Source: Bradyrhizobium sp. B097 (GTDB taxonomy: Bacteria > Pseudomonadota > Alphaproteobacteria > Rhizobiales > Xanthobacteraceae). Taken from it: DNA of 64,000 nt. Where the stretch lies: contig NZ_CP152412.1 in the NCBI RefSeq assembly GCF_038957035.1, positions 8,924,501-8,988,500 on the forward strand. The letters are read 5' to 3'. The position numbers were made by a program, and so were the translations under genes. This document shows positions 15,939-24,752 of this stretch, in pieces. Each line of letters opens with the position of its first letter. Position 1 is the first letter of the stretch. The notes below the pieces were generated by a model that searched no databases, had not been told where the DNA came from, and saw nothing but the letters and a program-made list of their open reading frames with translations.

Positions 15939-17114
15939 CTACTTCATCAACCCGGCGGCAGTCAGCGCCCGCGTGATGACGCCGCCGACGTCGACACCCT
16001 TGCTCCGTCGCTTGCGCGGCCGGTCGCTCTTGCGGCCGGATACAGCCTCGGGCGCTTCGGCAGGCACGGGTATCGTCATCGAGATCGTGTCGGCGCGCTC
16101 GCGCGGGATTCCGGTCGGCGCGATATGCGGCTGACGGACCTTGTCGGTCAGACCGAAGAAGCTCGCGATGTGATACGACGAGGAGATCCCGGCCTCGATC
16201 AGGAACGCACCCTCCACGCCATAGCGCTCGTCATTGTCGGCCAGCCCGAGCGGTGTGCCGTGTGCCATGTCGGTGATGCTGAACGATTCGACCAGCGTTT
16301 CGCCATCGGCGTTCCACCAGACCTCGCGCGGATGGCCGTCGACATCCGCCTTCGACATCGCCGCAGGCGGCAGGCCGTGCACGTCGAGCCATTGCCGGAC
16401 GATCGCATCGGCATTGCCGGGATGCACGGTGCGGTCGGCGCTGCCGTGCCACACCGAAATCCGCGGCCAGGCGCCGCTGTGCGTGGACGCGTTGCGGACG
16501 AGACCGCCGAGCTCGGGCGCGGACAGTGCGCTCGCATGCATCATCGCATGCAGCGCTTCGCGCAGATCGGTGGCGACGCCGAACGGCAGGCCGGCAATGA
16601 CGGCGCCCGCCGCGAAGACATCCGGATAGGTCGCGAGCATGACCGAGGCCATCGCGCCACCGGCGGACAATCCCGTTACATAGATGCGCCGCGGGTCGAT
16701 CTGATGCGCGCCGACCATGTGCGCGATCATCTGCCGGATCGAAGCGGCTTCGCCCTGCCCGCGCACGATGTCCTGCGGATTGAACCAGTTGAAGCAGGTG
16801 TTGCCGTTGTTGATCGCCTGCTGCTCCGGCATCAACAGCGCAAACCCGTAATGCTTCGCCAATGTCGACCAGCCGGCGCCGAGATCATAGGACGCAGCGG
16901 TCTGGCCGCAGCCATGCAGCACCACGACGAGCGCGGGCGACCGCGCCAGCTGCGCGGGCACGAACGAGTACATCTTCAGATCGCCGGGGTTGACGCCGAA
17001 TTCGGTCGTCTCGACGAGCGGCGTCGGCACGGCCGGCGCAAGCGCGCCGAGACCGCTGAACGCGTTCATCTTCGGCAGATGACGCAAAAATTCGACGTTG
17101 TTGACCAGGGACAA
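15939..17114 (-). CDS. PHB depolymerase family esterase (LpqC-type alpha/beta hydrolase)
   Basis: This alpha/beta hydrolase has 391 residues from a TTG start. The nucleophile elbow is GLSAGGAM, the oxyanion region is VVLHGCGQTAASYD, and FNWFNPQDIVRGQGEA is diagnostic of the esterase/PHB-depolymerase family (PF10503). The C-terminal His is in DMAHGTPLG. TTG 17114 is selected because a perfect AGGAG lies 6 bases upstream and the protein then begins MSLVNNVEFLRHLPK, a typical family N-terminus; the open frame upstream (to 17396) lacks similarity. The C-terminus is basic (KRRSKG) and disordered. No clear signal peptide, so an intracellular or non-classically exported esterase. Confidence 0.82.
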   Translation of the reverse strand: MSLVNNVEFLRHLPKMNAFSGLGALAPAVPTPLVETTEFGVNPGDLKMYSFVPAQLARSPALVVVLHGCGQTAASYDLGAGWSTLAKHYGFALLMPEQQAINNGNTCFNWFNPQDIVRGQGEAASIRQMIAHMVGAHQIDPRRIYVTGLSAGGAMASVMLATYPDVFAAGAVIAGLPFGVATDLREALHAMMHASALSAPELGGLVRNASTHSGAWPRISVWHGSADRTVHPGNADAIVRQWLDVHGLPPAAMSKADVDGHPREVWWNADGETLVESFSITDMAHGTPLGLADNDERYGVEGAFLIEAGISSSYHIASFFGLTDKVRQPHIAPTGIPRERADTISMTIPVPAEAPEAVSGRKSDRPRKRRSKGVDVGGVITRALTAAGLMK

Positions 17115-17323
17115 CAGCAACTCCTGAGGTGATTTGTTCTTCTGTGTCACCCGATCAGATAATTGCTGCACTGCAAAATGAAAAGGCCGTGTGCTGTCTT
17201 TCCCTGCGGAAATGTGAGAATCGGCGTTAACGCGTGATCGCACCGAGGACCGATCGAAATAGTTGCCGTAGCACCTTGTTCGAACGTGAACTTTTCGAAA
17301 GTCGGCGCCAGATCCTTGCGGAT

Positions 17324-18769
17324 TCATGCGCTCGCGCGGCGCATCCATGACAGAAATGCGGCTGAAATAATGATCGACAGCACAAACAATGCGCATGCCG
17401 CAAACAGCGCCAGATGTGCTGATGTCGCACTTTCAACGGCGAAGAACACCGCGCCGATCGCGGCGACGCCGGCCGCGTTGCCGATCTGCGTCGTCGTGCC
17501 ATACATGCCGGAGCCGGCGCCGGCACTCGCAGGCTTCACGCTCGACAGCACCGCGCTCGACAGCGGCGCCATCACCAGGCCCTGACCGTAGCCGAAGATC
17601 ATCAACACCAGCGCTAGCAAGAGCGCCGCTGGCGATGCGATCGCCTGAACCGTCGCGACCAGCACACCGAGGCCAACGATCTGCAGCGCGCAGCCCTCGA
17701 TCAGCACCAGCGTGCCGCGATGCCTCGCGCGCATGCCGCTGTGCCGCGAGGCAATCACGAAGGTCAGTGCCAGCGGCACGAACACCAGCCCGGCCTGCAA
17801 TGGCGGGATCTGCAAGCCCTTCTGCATGAACATGGTCATGATCAGGTAGAAGGACAGGTTGGCAAAGAAGAAGAAGAACACCGCGACCAGGCCGCGCATG
17901 AAGGCGCGATCCGACAACAGCGACAGGTCGATCAGCGGCATGCCGCCGCGGCGCGCGACGCGTCGCTCGAGCCGCACGAAGGCCGCAATGATCGCGACGC
18001 CCACCGCCATCACCAGCCAAATCCACGCCGTCCAGTTGAGATCGTGACCGAACAGCAGCGGCCCGATCAGGCACAGCAGGCCTGCAAACAGCACGATCGC
18101 GCCGGGGATATCGAGCCGCGTGCCGGCACGCCGCGACACCGTCGGCATGATCTTCAGCGCGGCTGCGATGATGATGACGCCGAACGGCACGTTGACGAAG
18201 AACACCGTGCGCCAGCCGAGGCCGGCGAGATCGAGCGTCACCAGCACGCCGCCGAGCAGGAAGCCGGCCGCGCCGGCGAGCCCCAGCACGATGCCGTAGA
18301 TGCCGAACGCTCGCGCACGGGCGGCATCGGAGAACAGCAGATGCAGCGTCGCCAATACCTGCGGCACCATCAGCGCCGCCGTCGCGCCCTGTGCCAGCCG
18401 GGCGATGATCAACTCGGGTCCGGATTGCGCGAGACCGCACCACAGCGAGGTCACCGAGAAGCCAGCGACGCCGGCGATGAACACGTTCCTTGTGCCGTGG
18501 ATATCGCCGAGCCGGCCGCCGGTGACCACCAGCGTGGCATAGGCGATCAGATAGATCGCGATCACCGCCTCGATCTGCGCCGGCGTCGCGTGCAGCTCCG
18601 CCGCGATTGTCGGGATCGCGACGTTGACGATGAAGGCATCGACGCCGAACATGAACTGCGCGGCGACGACGATCGCAAGCACCCACCAGCGGCGGGAGGT
18701 CTCCGCGCGCGTCGAAACGATCTGGTGCATGTGCTGCGGTCCTGCCTGGAATGACGTTGCGGCCGACAT
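17324..18769 (-). CDS. MFS multidrug transporter (DHA2 family, about 14 TM)
   Basis: This 481-residue proton-driven exporter belongs to the drug:H+ antiporter-2 group (EmrB/QacA-like). About 14 hydrophobic segments are visible. Motif A appears as GGRLGDIHGTRNVF after TM2; motif C is present in TM5 (GIVLGLAGAAGFLLGG); FGVDAFIVNVAIPTIAAEL is the DHA2 TM1 motif with the conserved Asp. Start at 18769; an internal ATG 13 codons later is possible. It diverges from the LLM oxygenase at 19030. Substrate unknown. Confidence 0.87.
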   Translation of the reverse strand: MSAATSFQAGPQHMHQIVSTRAETSRRWWVLAIVVAAQFMFGVDAFIVNVAIPTIAAELHATPAQIEAVIAIYLIAYATLVVTGGRLGDIHGTRNVFIAGVAGFSVTSLWCGLAQSGPELIIARLAQGATAALMVPQVLATLHLLFSDAARARAFGIYGIVLGLAGAAGFLLGGVLVTLDLAGLGWRTVFFVNVPFGVIIIAAALKIMPTVSRRAGTRLDIPGAIVLFAGLLCLIGPLLFGHDLNWTAWIWLVMAVGVAIIAAFVRLERRVARRGGMPLIDLSLLSDRAFMRGLVAVFFFFFANLSFYLIMTMFMQKGLQIPPLQAGLVFVPLALTFVIASRHSGMRARHRGTLVLIEGCALQIVGLGVLVATVQAIASPAALLLALVLMIFGYGQGLVMAPLSSAVLSSVKPASAGAGSGMYGTTTQIGNAAGVAAIGAVFFAVESATSAHLALFAACALFVLSIIISAAFLSWMRRASA

Positions 18770-19029
18770 CAGCAGATTCCGGTCATCCCATCGATTACCT
18801 CAGACGTAGGCGTTCATTCACGGGTGCGTCATCCATGGCCCGTCCTCCCATCCGCAGCACGGGCGCCAATTTGCGTTGATGCGCTGGGAAACATTCCGGA
18901 GGGCGGCAATCGCCGCCGATTTGCGCAACAACCATGCGGGCGCCGCAACCCCGGAGCATTGCCTTGCCTCCGGCCACCCCGTAGGTTGGCGGAAAGCCCC
19001 CGATAACAATCATCCGGAGAGAACGACCA

Positions 19030-20271
19030 ATGGCGCGCCTCAAGTTCGGAGCCTTCCTCGCCCCGCATCACCCGATCGGCGAGCATCCGATGCTGCAATT
19101 CCGCCGCGACCTCGATTTCGTCGAACAGCTCGACGCGCTCGGTTACGACGAATTCTGGTGCGGCGAGCACCATTCTTCGGGCTGGGAGACGATCGCCTCG
19201 CCGGAAATGTTCCTGGCCGCCGCCGGCGAGCGCACCAAGCGCATCAAGCTCGGCACCGGCGTGATCTCGCTGCCCTATCACCACCCCTTCAACGTCGCAC
19301 AGCGCATGGTGCAGCTCGACCACATGACCGGCGGCCGCGCCATCTTCGGCTCCGGCCCCGGCGCGCTTGCCTCCGACGCGCATACGCTCGGCATCGACCC
19401 GATGACCCAGCGCGACCGCCAGGACGAGGCGATCGCGGTGATCCGCCGCCTGTTCAACGGCGAGCGCGTTACCGCCAAGACCGACTGGTTCGAGATGCAC
19501 GACGCCGCGTTGCAGATCCTGCCGCTGCAGGAGGACATGCCGTTCGTGGTGGCCTCGCAGATCTCGCCGTCGGGCATGACGCTCGCCGGCAAATACGGCA
19601 TCGGCATCATCTCGCTCGGCTCGATGTCGACCCAGGGCCTGATGGCGCTGCCGCAGCAATGGCAGTTCGCCGAGGACGCCGCCAAGAAGGCCGGCACCAC
19701 GGTGAGCCGTTCCAACTGGCGCGTGCTGCTGTCCTGGCACATCGCCGAGACCCGCGAGCAGGCGCGGCGCGAGGCCGGCGCCGGGCTGCTGCGCTGGCAC
19801 AACGAATATAACGTCGGCACCTTGATGCGGCCGGGCCTGACCGCGTTCGCCTCGCCGGACGAAGCCGTCGACAAGACCGCCTTCGTCGAAGGTGCTGCCT
19901 CCACCATCGGCACGCCGGATGATCTGATCAAGATGATCAAGAACCTGGTCGACGTCTCCGGCGGCGTCGGCTCGATCATTGGCTTCGCCCATGACTGGGC
20001 CAATCCGGAAAACACCCGCCGCAGCTGGGACATGGTCGCGCGCTACGTCGTGCCGGAGATCAATGGCTATATCGACGGCCTGCGCAAGTCGCGCCAGTTC
20101 GTGATCGACAACCGCGCGGTGTTCGAGCGCGCCGGCCAGGCTGTCATGGCCAAGATCATGCAGAACGACAAGGCCGCCGCCGCGCTTCAGCATACCGGCA
20201 CCGGCCGCGTCGCGATCCCGGCCGTGAATGCGCCCGACCTCGCAAAGGAAGCGGCGAAGCAGAAGGTGTGA
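19030..20271 (+). CDS. LLM-class flavin-dependent monooxygenase
   Basis: The product has 413 residues with the luciferase-like TIM-barrel signature. It starts LKFGAFLAPHHPIGEHP, followed by DEFWCGEHHSSGWETIASPE and LGTGVISLPYHHPFNVAQRM, which carry the FMN-contacting residues, then GSGPGALASDAHTLGI. This long version resembles the limonene-monooxygenase-like branch. It needs reduced FMN from a separate reductase, not seen nearby. GGAGAGAACG precedes the ATG. Repeats follow downstream. The actual substrate is not known. Confidence 0.87.
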   Translation: MARLKFGAFLAPHHPIGEHPMLQFRRDLDFVEQLDALGYDEFWCGEHHSSGWETIASPEMFLAAAGERTKRIKLGTGVISLPYHHPFNVAQRMVQLDHMTGGRAIFGSGPGALASDAHTLGIDPMTQRDRQDEAIAVIRRLFNGERVTAKTDWFEMHDAALQILPLQEDMPFVVASQISPSGMTLAGKYGIGIISLGSMSTQGLMALPQQWQFAEDAAKKAGTTVSRSNWRVLLSWHIAETREQARREAGAGLLRWHNEYNVGTLMRPGLTAFASPDEAVDKTAFVEGAASTIGTPDDLIKMIKNLVDVSGGVGSIIGFAHDWANPENTRRSWDMVARYVVPEINGYIDGLRKSRQFVIDNRAVFERAGQAVMAKIMQNDKAAAALQHTGTGRVAIPAVNAPDLAKEAAKQKV

Positions 20272-20322
20272 TTTGCCGCCCTTCCTAGAGGAAGAAAGAA
20301 CTACAGCTCGCACCACATCCAC

Positions 20323-20450
20323 CGTCGTCGTCCCGGCGAAAGCCGGGACCCATAACCACAGGATTGGGTTGGTGAGAAAAGCTGTGGCCCCAACGTCCCG
20401 CAACAATCACCTTCGGTGGTTATGGGTCCCGGCCTGCGCCGGGACGACAC
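20323..20450. repeat. Intergenic inverted repeat (CGTCGTCCCGGCGAAAGCC type)
   Basis: The left unit, 20323-20362, contains CGTCGTCCCGGCGAAAGCC and ACCCATAACCACAGG. The right unit, 20416-20450, is its inverse (GGTTATGGGTCCCGGC, GCCGGGACGACA). A close relative lies at 33441-33566. The rest of this 420-base gap (20451-20693) shows no gene, RNA or clear promoter element. Confidence 0.8.
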
Positions 20451-20693
20451 TGAATTTGTTGCACCATTTGTGAGTCATACTTCCGCATTCTCGCGACACG
20501 AATTGTCCGAGCTTTGCACTTCATTCCGCCCTCTCTCTTGAAGAGGGCGCAGGGAAAGCCGGGTGCCGATCGCCCGACGACGGAAGCGCTAATTTGCCCG
20601 TCAGGTTAGTTTGTCGCAGCTCGGCCAAAGCGGACACCTCGATCACGATCGAATTCCCCCGGCATTCCGAGACGGCGTCGTTCTCTCCCTACG

Positions 20694-21602
20694 CTATCGC
20701 CCCTCGCGCCCCAGCGCCTGAAACTTGATCTCGTCTACCCGCGAGAGCACGAACTGCAGCAACGGAGAACGGTTACCCTCATTGTACCCTATCACCAGAT
20801 CGACCATGGGTGGCGCGCCCTGGATCGGTCGGCAGACGATGGTTTTCGGGATCAGGTTCTGCGCATAGAGCGGAAGAAGGCTGATGCCGCCGGTGGAGGC
20901 GATCAGCGAAATGGCCATGGCTAGATTTTCCGCTTGGTGCGCGGCTTCTATCGCCAACCCGTGACGCCTGAAGAAGTCAGCGATCGCCGCGCGCAGCGTT
21001 GGCGCCCTCAGCGGGGAAACGCCGATGTAGTTCAGCCCCGCCAGATCCTTCGGACGGACCGTGGAGCGCGCCGCAAGCGGATGGTCTCGTGGCATCAGGA
21101 CCAGGATCGGGTCATGGCGGAGCAATTTGAACTGAAGACCCGCCGCGCTTTTCTCCGGACGCATGAACGCAAGGTCGATCTTGCCCCGTGCAAGTGCCGC
21201 GGCGAGGTCGGGAGAGTCCTCGCTACGGATGGTGATTTCCGTGCTGGGCAGCTTGCCGCGCAGGATATTCATGACCGCCGGAAGCCAGTCCATCTCGTAG
21301 CCGGTAAGAAACCCGATCGAGAAGGCCGATTTCGCCGGCTGGGCGGCGCGCCTCGCAGCTTCCGCGGCGGCCTCGACCTGCAGCAGAGCCACCCGCGCGT
21401 GATCAAGAAAAACCCGCCCCGATGGCGTCAGTTCGATGCCGCGCGGTCCGCGCACGAACAACTGCACACCGAGCTCCAGCTCAAGGTCGTGTATCTGGCG
21501 GCTCAGTGATGGCTGCGCGGTGTGCAGACGTTTTTGGGCCGCGACCGAGAGGCTGCCCTCCTCAGCCACGGCGACGAAATAACGGAGGTGTCGGAGCTCC
21601 AT
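20694..21602 (-). CDS. LysR-family transcriptional regulator
   Basis: The product has 302 residues. The N-terminal winged helix (MELRHLRYFVAVAEEGSLSV, QPSLSRQIHDLELELGVQLF) is unmistakable LysR, with a co-inducer-binding domain from about 90 (FSIGFLTGYEMDWLPAV). It reads away from the SDR-SDR-GST genes with about 178 bases between starts, the classic layout for control of a divergent operon. The inducer is unknown. Confidence 0.9.
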   Translation of the reverse strand: MELRHLRYFVAVAEEGSLSVAAQKRLHTAQPSLSRQIHDLELELGVQLFVRGPRGIELTPSGRVFLDHARVALLQVEAAAEAARRAAQPAKSAFSIGFLTGYEMDWLPAVMNILRGKLPSTEITIRSEDSPDLAAALARGKIDLAFMRPEKSAAGLQFKLLRHDPILVLMPRDHPLAARSTVRPKDLAGLNYIGVSPLRAPTLRAAIADFFRRHGLAIEAAHQAENLAMAISLIASTGGISLLPLYAQNLIPKTIVCRPIQGAPPMVDLVIGYNEGNRSPLLQFVLSRVDEIKFQALGREGR

Positions 21603-21780
21603 AGCTATCCCTCAAAAGTATAGCTCGAATCCTACGAAGTCTTTCTCAAACAAGCCAGTCCCTCCTAAATCTCCTGCCGTAGAAGCCGCTCTAGCGCGAC
21701 AGCCTTCCGGGGGCTCCGCTGCGGACGGCCTCGCAAACCAGGCCGATCAAGCATATCGGTCGCATTGGCTGGAGAGTGAT

Positions 21781-22527
21781 ATGAGCAATCCCGTTGTCCT
21801 GATTACAGGTGCCCTTACCGGTATCGGCCGCGCCACGGCACTCGCCTTCGCCCGCGAAGGCGGCAACGTGGTTGTTTCCGGTCGCCATGACGATGCAGGC
21901 CGTGCGCTGGCGGATGAACTCCGTTCGCACGGCGTCGAAGCGGAATTCGTCCGCGCCGACGTCCGGCGCGAGAGCGACGTTTCGGCGTTGGTCGAGCAGA
22001 CGATCAAGCGGTTCGGCCGGCTCGACGTGGCGGTCAACAACGCCGGCACGGAAGGCACGCCCGGCCCGGTGACTGAACAGACCGCAGAGAGCTACGCAGC
22101 AACGTTCGACACGAACGTCCTCGGAGTTCTCCTGTCGATGAAGCACGAACTCCGGGTCATGCAGCCACAAGGCTTCGGCAGCATCGTGAACATCTCGTCG
22201 ACCATGGGGAGCCGCGGAGCGCCGAACGCATCCCTCTACGTCGCCAGCAAACATGCCGTCGAAGGCTTGACCAAATCCGCCGCGCTGGAGGCGGCTGCCT
22301 TCGGCGTTCGTGTCAACGCGATCGCACCCGGCCCGATCGAGACCGCGATGCTCGACAGGTTCACCGGCTCGGCCGATCGCAAGGCCGGGATGGTCGCGGG
22401 AATTCCGCTGAAGCGCGCGGGACGCCCCGAGGAGCTCGCGGACGCCATCCTGTTTGCAGCTTCGAGCAAGGCCTCGTTCGTCACCGGCCAGATCATCAGC
22501 GTCAATGGCGGCAAGACCGCAGCGTGA
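21781..22527 (+). CDS. SDR-family oxidoreductase
   Basis: The 248-residue classical short-chain dehydrogenase has the Rossmann motif TGALTGIGRA (TGxxxGxG), the NNAG motif in VNNAGTEG, the catalytic Ser (NISSTMGS), and the YxxxK pair (YVASKHAVEG). The C-terminal FVTGQIISVNGGKTA is the usual family end. GGAGAG lies before the ATG. It is the first gene of the LysR-linked run; the next SDR starts 35 bases after its stop. Confidence 0.9.
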   Translation: MSNPVVLITGALTGIGRATALAFAREGGNVVVSGRHDDAGRALADELRSHGVEAEFVRADVRRESDVSALVEQTIKRFGRLDVAVNNAGTEGTPGPVTEQTAESYAATFDTNVLGVLLSMKHELRVMQPQGFGSIVNISSTMGSRGAPNASLYVASKHAVEGLTKSAALEAAAFGVRVNAIAPGPIETAMLDRFTGSADRKAGMVAGIPLKRAGRPEELADAILFAASSKASFVTGQIISVNGGKTAA

Positions 22528-22562
22528 ACACCCCCGATAGCAATCCAACCAGGAGAACGACC

Positions 22563-23309
22563 ATGACAGACCTCATCAGCCGAACCGCTCTCGTTACCGG
22601 TGCCTCTCGGGGTATCGGCCGCGCCACCGCCCGCGCGCTCGCGCTCGCCGGCGCCCGCGTTATCGTTCACTACGGTAATTCCGCCGAGGATGCGCATTCC
22701 CTGGTCGCGGAAATTCGCGAAGCCGGTGGGCAGGCCGACGCCGTCGGCGCCGATTTATCCGCATCCGACGGCGCGCAGAGGCTCGCGGCCGAGGTGCGCA
22801 AGCTCGTCGTCGGCCAACTCGACATTCTCGTCGCCAACGCGGGAATTGCAGTACCCGCCACTATCGAAGCGCAGACCGTCGAGGATTTCGATCGCATGTT
22901 CGCGGTCAACGTCCGCGCGCCATTCTTCCTGGTGCAGCAGTTGCTCCCCTTGTTGGGCGACGGTTCCAGCATCGTGATGACGTCGTCATTGGCGGCGCGG
23001 GCCGCGGTCGGGCAGTTGTCGGCGTATTCCGCCACCAAAGGCGCGATCGACACGCTTGTGAAGCATTTCGCCTCGCTGCTCGGATCGCGCGGCATCCGCG
23101 TCAATGCCGTGGCACCGGGCATCATCGACACCGACATGTCGGAATTCGCCAAGACGGATGAGGGGCGCGATTACGCGCTCAAGATGCAAGCCCTGCAACG
23201 GATCGGTCATGCCGACGACGTCGCCGACGCGGTGACCTTTCTCGCTTCGAATTCCGCCCGCTGGGTGACCGGCGACACCATCCAGGTCGGCGGCGGCTCA
23301 AAGCTTTGA
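22563..23309 (+). CDS. SDR-family oxidoreductase (second copy)
   Basis: This SDR has 248 residues with TGASRGIGRATA (cofactor), VANAGIAVP (NAG motif), the catalytic Ser region MTSSLAARAAV and YSATKGAID (YxxxK). IRVNAVAPGIIDTDMSE and WVTGDTIQVGGGSKL end the fold. ATG 22563 is chosen because AGGAGAACG lies 7 bases upstream. It shares the family but not close identity with the preceding SDR. It is probably co-transcribed with its upstream neighbour and the GST that begins 15 bases after it. Confidence 0.9.
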   Translation: MTDLISRTALVTGASRGIGRATARALALAGARVIVHYGNSAEDAHSLVAEIREAGGQADAVGADLSASDGAQRLAAEVRKLVVGQLDILVANAGIAVPATIEAQTVEDFDRMFAVNVRAPFFLVQQLLPLLGDGSSIVMTSSLAARAAVGQLSAYSATKGAIDTLVKHFASLLGSRGIRVNAVAPGIIDTDMSEFAKTDEGRDYALKMQALQRIGHADDVADAVTFLASNSARWVTGDTIQVGGGSKL

Positions 23310-23324
23310 CTTCGGGAGATGGCC

Positions 23325-23957
23325 ATGAAGCTCTATCAGTCCTCCGGCTCACCCAACTCCCGCCGCGTCAGAATCTATCTCGCCGAGAAGGGCATAACGA
23401 TGCCCTTCGTCCCGGTCGAGCTCGCCGCGCGCGAACAGTTCTCCGACGCCTACGCGGCAATCAACCCGCGACGCGTCGTACCCGCCCTCATGCTTGACGA
23501 TGGGATAGTCATAGCGGAAGTGCCGGCGATCATCGGCTATCTCGAGGAAACGCATCCGGAGCCGCCGTTACTCGGAGGTTCGCCCAAGGAGAAGGCGACT
23601 GCCACCATGTGGGAGCGCCGGATGGAGCTGGAGGGCTTCGCGTCGGTCATGGAGACTGTGCGCAACGGTGCTCCCGGCCTCAAGGGGCGTGCGATCGCAG
23701 GTCCTCACGGCTACGATCAGATCCCCGAATTGGTCGTCCGCGGCCGGCGCCGGATCGCCGATTTCTACGGCGACCTCGAGGCACGGTTATCTGAAACGCC
23801 GTTCGTTGCGGGCGACACGTTCAGTATCGCCGACATCACGGCGATCGTCACAATCGACTTCGCTGGCAAGGCCCTCGGATTATCCACGCCAGAACACCAC
23901 GGGGCGACGCGCCGATGGTACGATTCCGTCGCTTCGCGCTCCAGCATGACAGCGTAG
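23325..23957 (+). CDS. Glutathione S-transferase
   Basis: The product has 210 residues. The thioredoxin-like N-domain begins MKLYQSSGSPNSRRVRIYLAEKG, with the glutathione-site phrase RRVVPALMLDDGIVIAEVPAI (the last Glu contacts the gamma-glutamyl group). The helical C-domain ends with FVAGDTFSIADITAIVTIDFAGK, containing the N-capping box. ATG 23325 is favoured over 23319 because GGGAG is then 6 bases upstream. In operon order it is third after the two SDRs. Substrate unknown; likely detoxification. Confidence 0.87.
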   Translation: MKLYQSSGSPNSRRVRIYLAEKGITMPFVPVELAAREQFSDAYAAINPRRVVPALMLDDGIVIAEVPAIIGYLEETHPEPPLLGGSPKEKATATMWERRMELEGFASVMETVRNGAPGLKGRAIAGPHGYDQIPELVVRGRRRIADFYGDLEARLSETPFVAGDTFSIADITAIVTIDFAGKALGLSTPEHHGATRRWYDSVASRSSMTA

Positions 23958-23972
23958 ACCTGGAATTCCACG

Positions 23973-23990
23973 ACAAGAACCGGAGTTTGG
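23973..23990 (+). promoter_or_regulatory. Partial Ada-like operator, site A
   Basis: The sequence ACAAGAACCGGAGTTTGG matches the right half of the motif found at 24685, 26376 and 27917 (AAGNACCGGAGTTTGG). The left half with GAAAGC is degenerate. It lies 85-100 bases before the start of the SnoaL-like gene. Confidence 0.5.
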
Positions 23991-24074
23991 CCGATTGGAT
24001 TCAGACGTAGACGCTCTCCGGGGTCGCTGGCATCGCCAATGATCCCTGACGAGTCTGATCAAGGAGCCATCCGA

Positions 24075-24524
24075 ATGAGCAAGCAAGAAGATAACAAGGC
24101 GGTCGTCGGCCGCTGGTTCACCGAGTTTTGGGGCAAGTCCGTCAACCTCGGCGTGATCGACGAGATCGCCGCGCCGGACATGCTGCTGAAATATTCGCTG
24201 CACGAGCCCCGCCGCGGACGCGACGACATCAGGGCGTTCATGACCGACTTCCGGGCTGCATTCCCCGATCTCAATTTTTGGGGAACGGCTGATCTGATCG
24301 CCGAGGGCGACTATGTCGTCGGTCAGTGGGAAGGCGGCGGCACCCACACGGGGCCCGCGTTCAAGGACTTCCTGATCGGCGGTCTGCCGGCCGCGACCGG
24401 ACGCAAGATGCACTTCACCGGCACCACCGTGCTGAAGGTCGTCAACGGCAAGATCGTCGAGGAGATCGGCCTCGACGACGGTGTCACCGCGCTGACGCAG
24501 CTGGGGCTGCTGAAGGCTGCGTAA
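24075..24524 (+). CDS. SnoaL-like ester cyclase / NTF2-fold protein
   Basis: The 149-residue product has the SnoaL-type cystatin/NTF2 fold: an N-terminal helix VVGRWFTEFWGKSV, then RGRDDIRAFMTDFRAAFPDL, DYVVGQWEGGGTHTGPAF and the closing GKIVEEIGLDDG. Family members include polyketide cyclases and small hydrolases, and many have no known role. AAGGAG lies 9 bases before ATG 24075; the longer frame from 24039 is less likely. A motif of the local Ada-like type lies upstream (23973-23990) and a hairpin follows at 24559. Confidence 0.8.
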   Translation: MSKQEDNKAVVGRWFTEFWGKSVNLGVIDEIAAPDMLLKYSLHEPRRGRDDIRAFMTDFRAAFPDLNFWGTADLIAEGDYVVGQWEGGGTHTGPAFKDFLIGGLPAATGRKMHFTGTTVLKVVNGKIVEEIGLDDGVTALTQLGLLKAA

Positions 24525-24558
24525 TCGGCGAGGTCGAGCCCCAAAGGCGAAGTCGAGC

Positions 24559-24582
24559 GAGGCCCGCCGGTTTGCGGGCCTC
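24559..24582 (+). terminator. Hairpin after the SnoaL-like gene
   Basis: A perfect 9-bp stem, GAGGCCCGC and GCGGGCCTC, with a 6-base loop starts 35 bases past the stop. It is followed by only a short AT stretch, so it is a moderate terminator. Confidence 0.6.
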
Positions 24583-24684
24583 ATTCGTCCGTGCAAGCCG
24601 GATATTGTGCACGCCCGCAGGCGTATCGCCATGCCGATCTGCTGAGGCCGGAGTTGCCGGACCGAATTTTGACTGGCCCGCCCG

Positions 24685-24710
24685 GATTTGAAAGCAAGGA
24701 CCGTCGTTTG
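24685..24710 (+). promoter_or_regulatory. Ada-box-like operator, site B (upstream of ada)
   Basis: The sequence begins GATTTGAAAGCAAGGACC and continues with CGTCGTTTG. GAT-N6-GCAA mirrors the E. coli Ada-binding layout (A box AAT, 6 bases, B box GCAA). It ends about 43 bases before the chosen ada start, a position fitting an activator site just upstream of a promoter. Confidence 0.7.
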
Positions 24711-24752
24711 TCCGCTGAAATCGGGTGGCAGTGTCGGCCATCCTGTGGCGTG

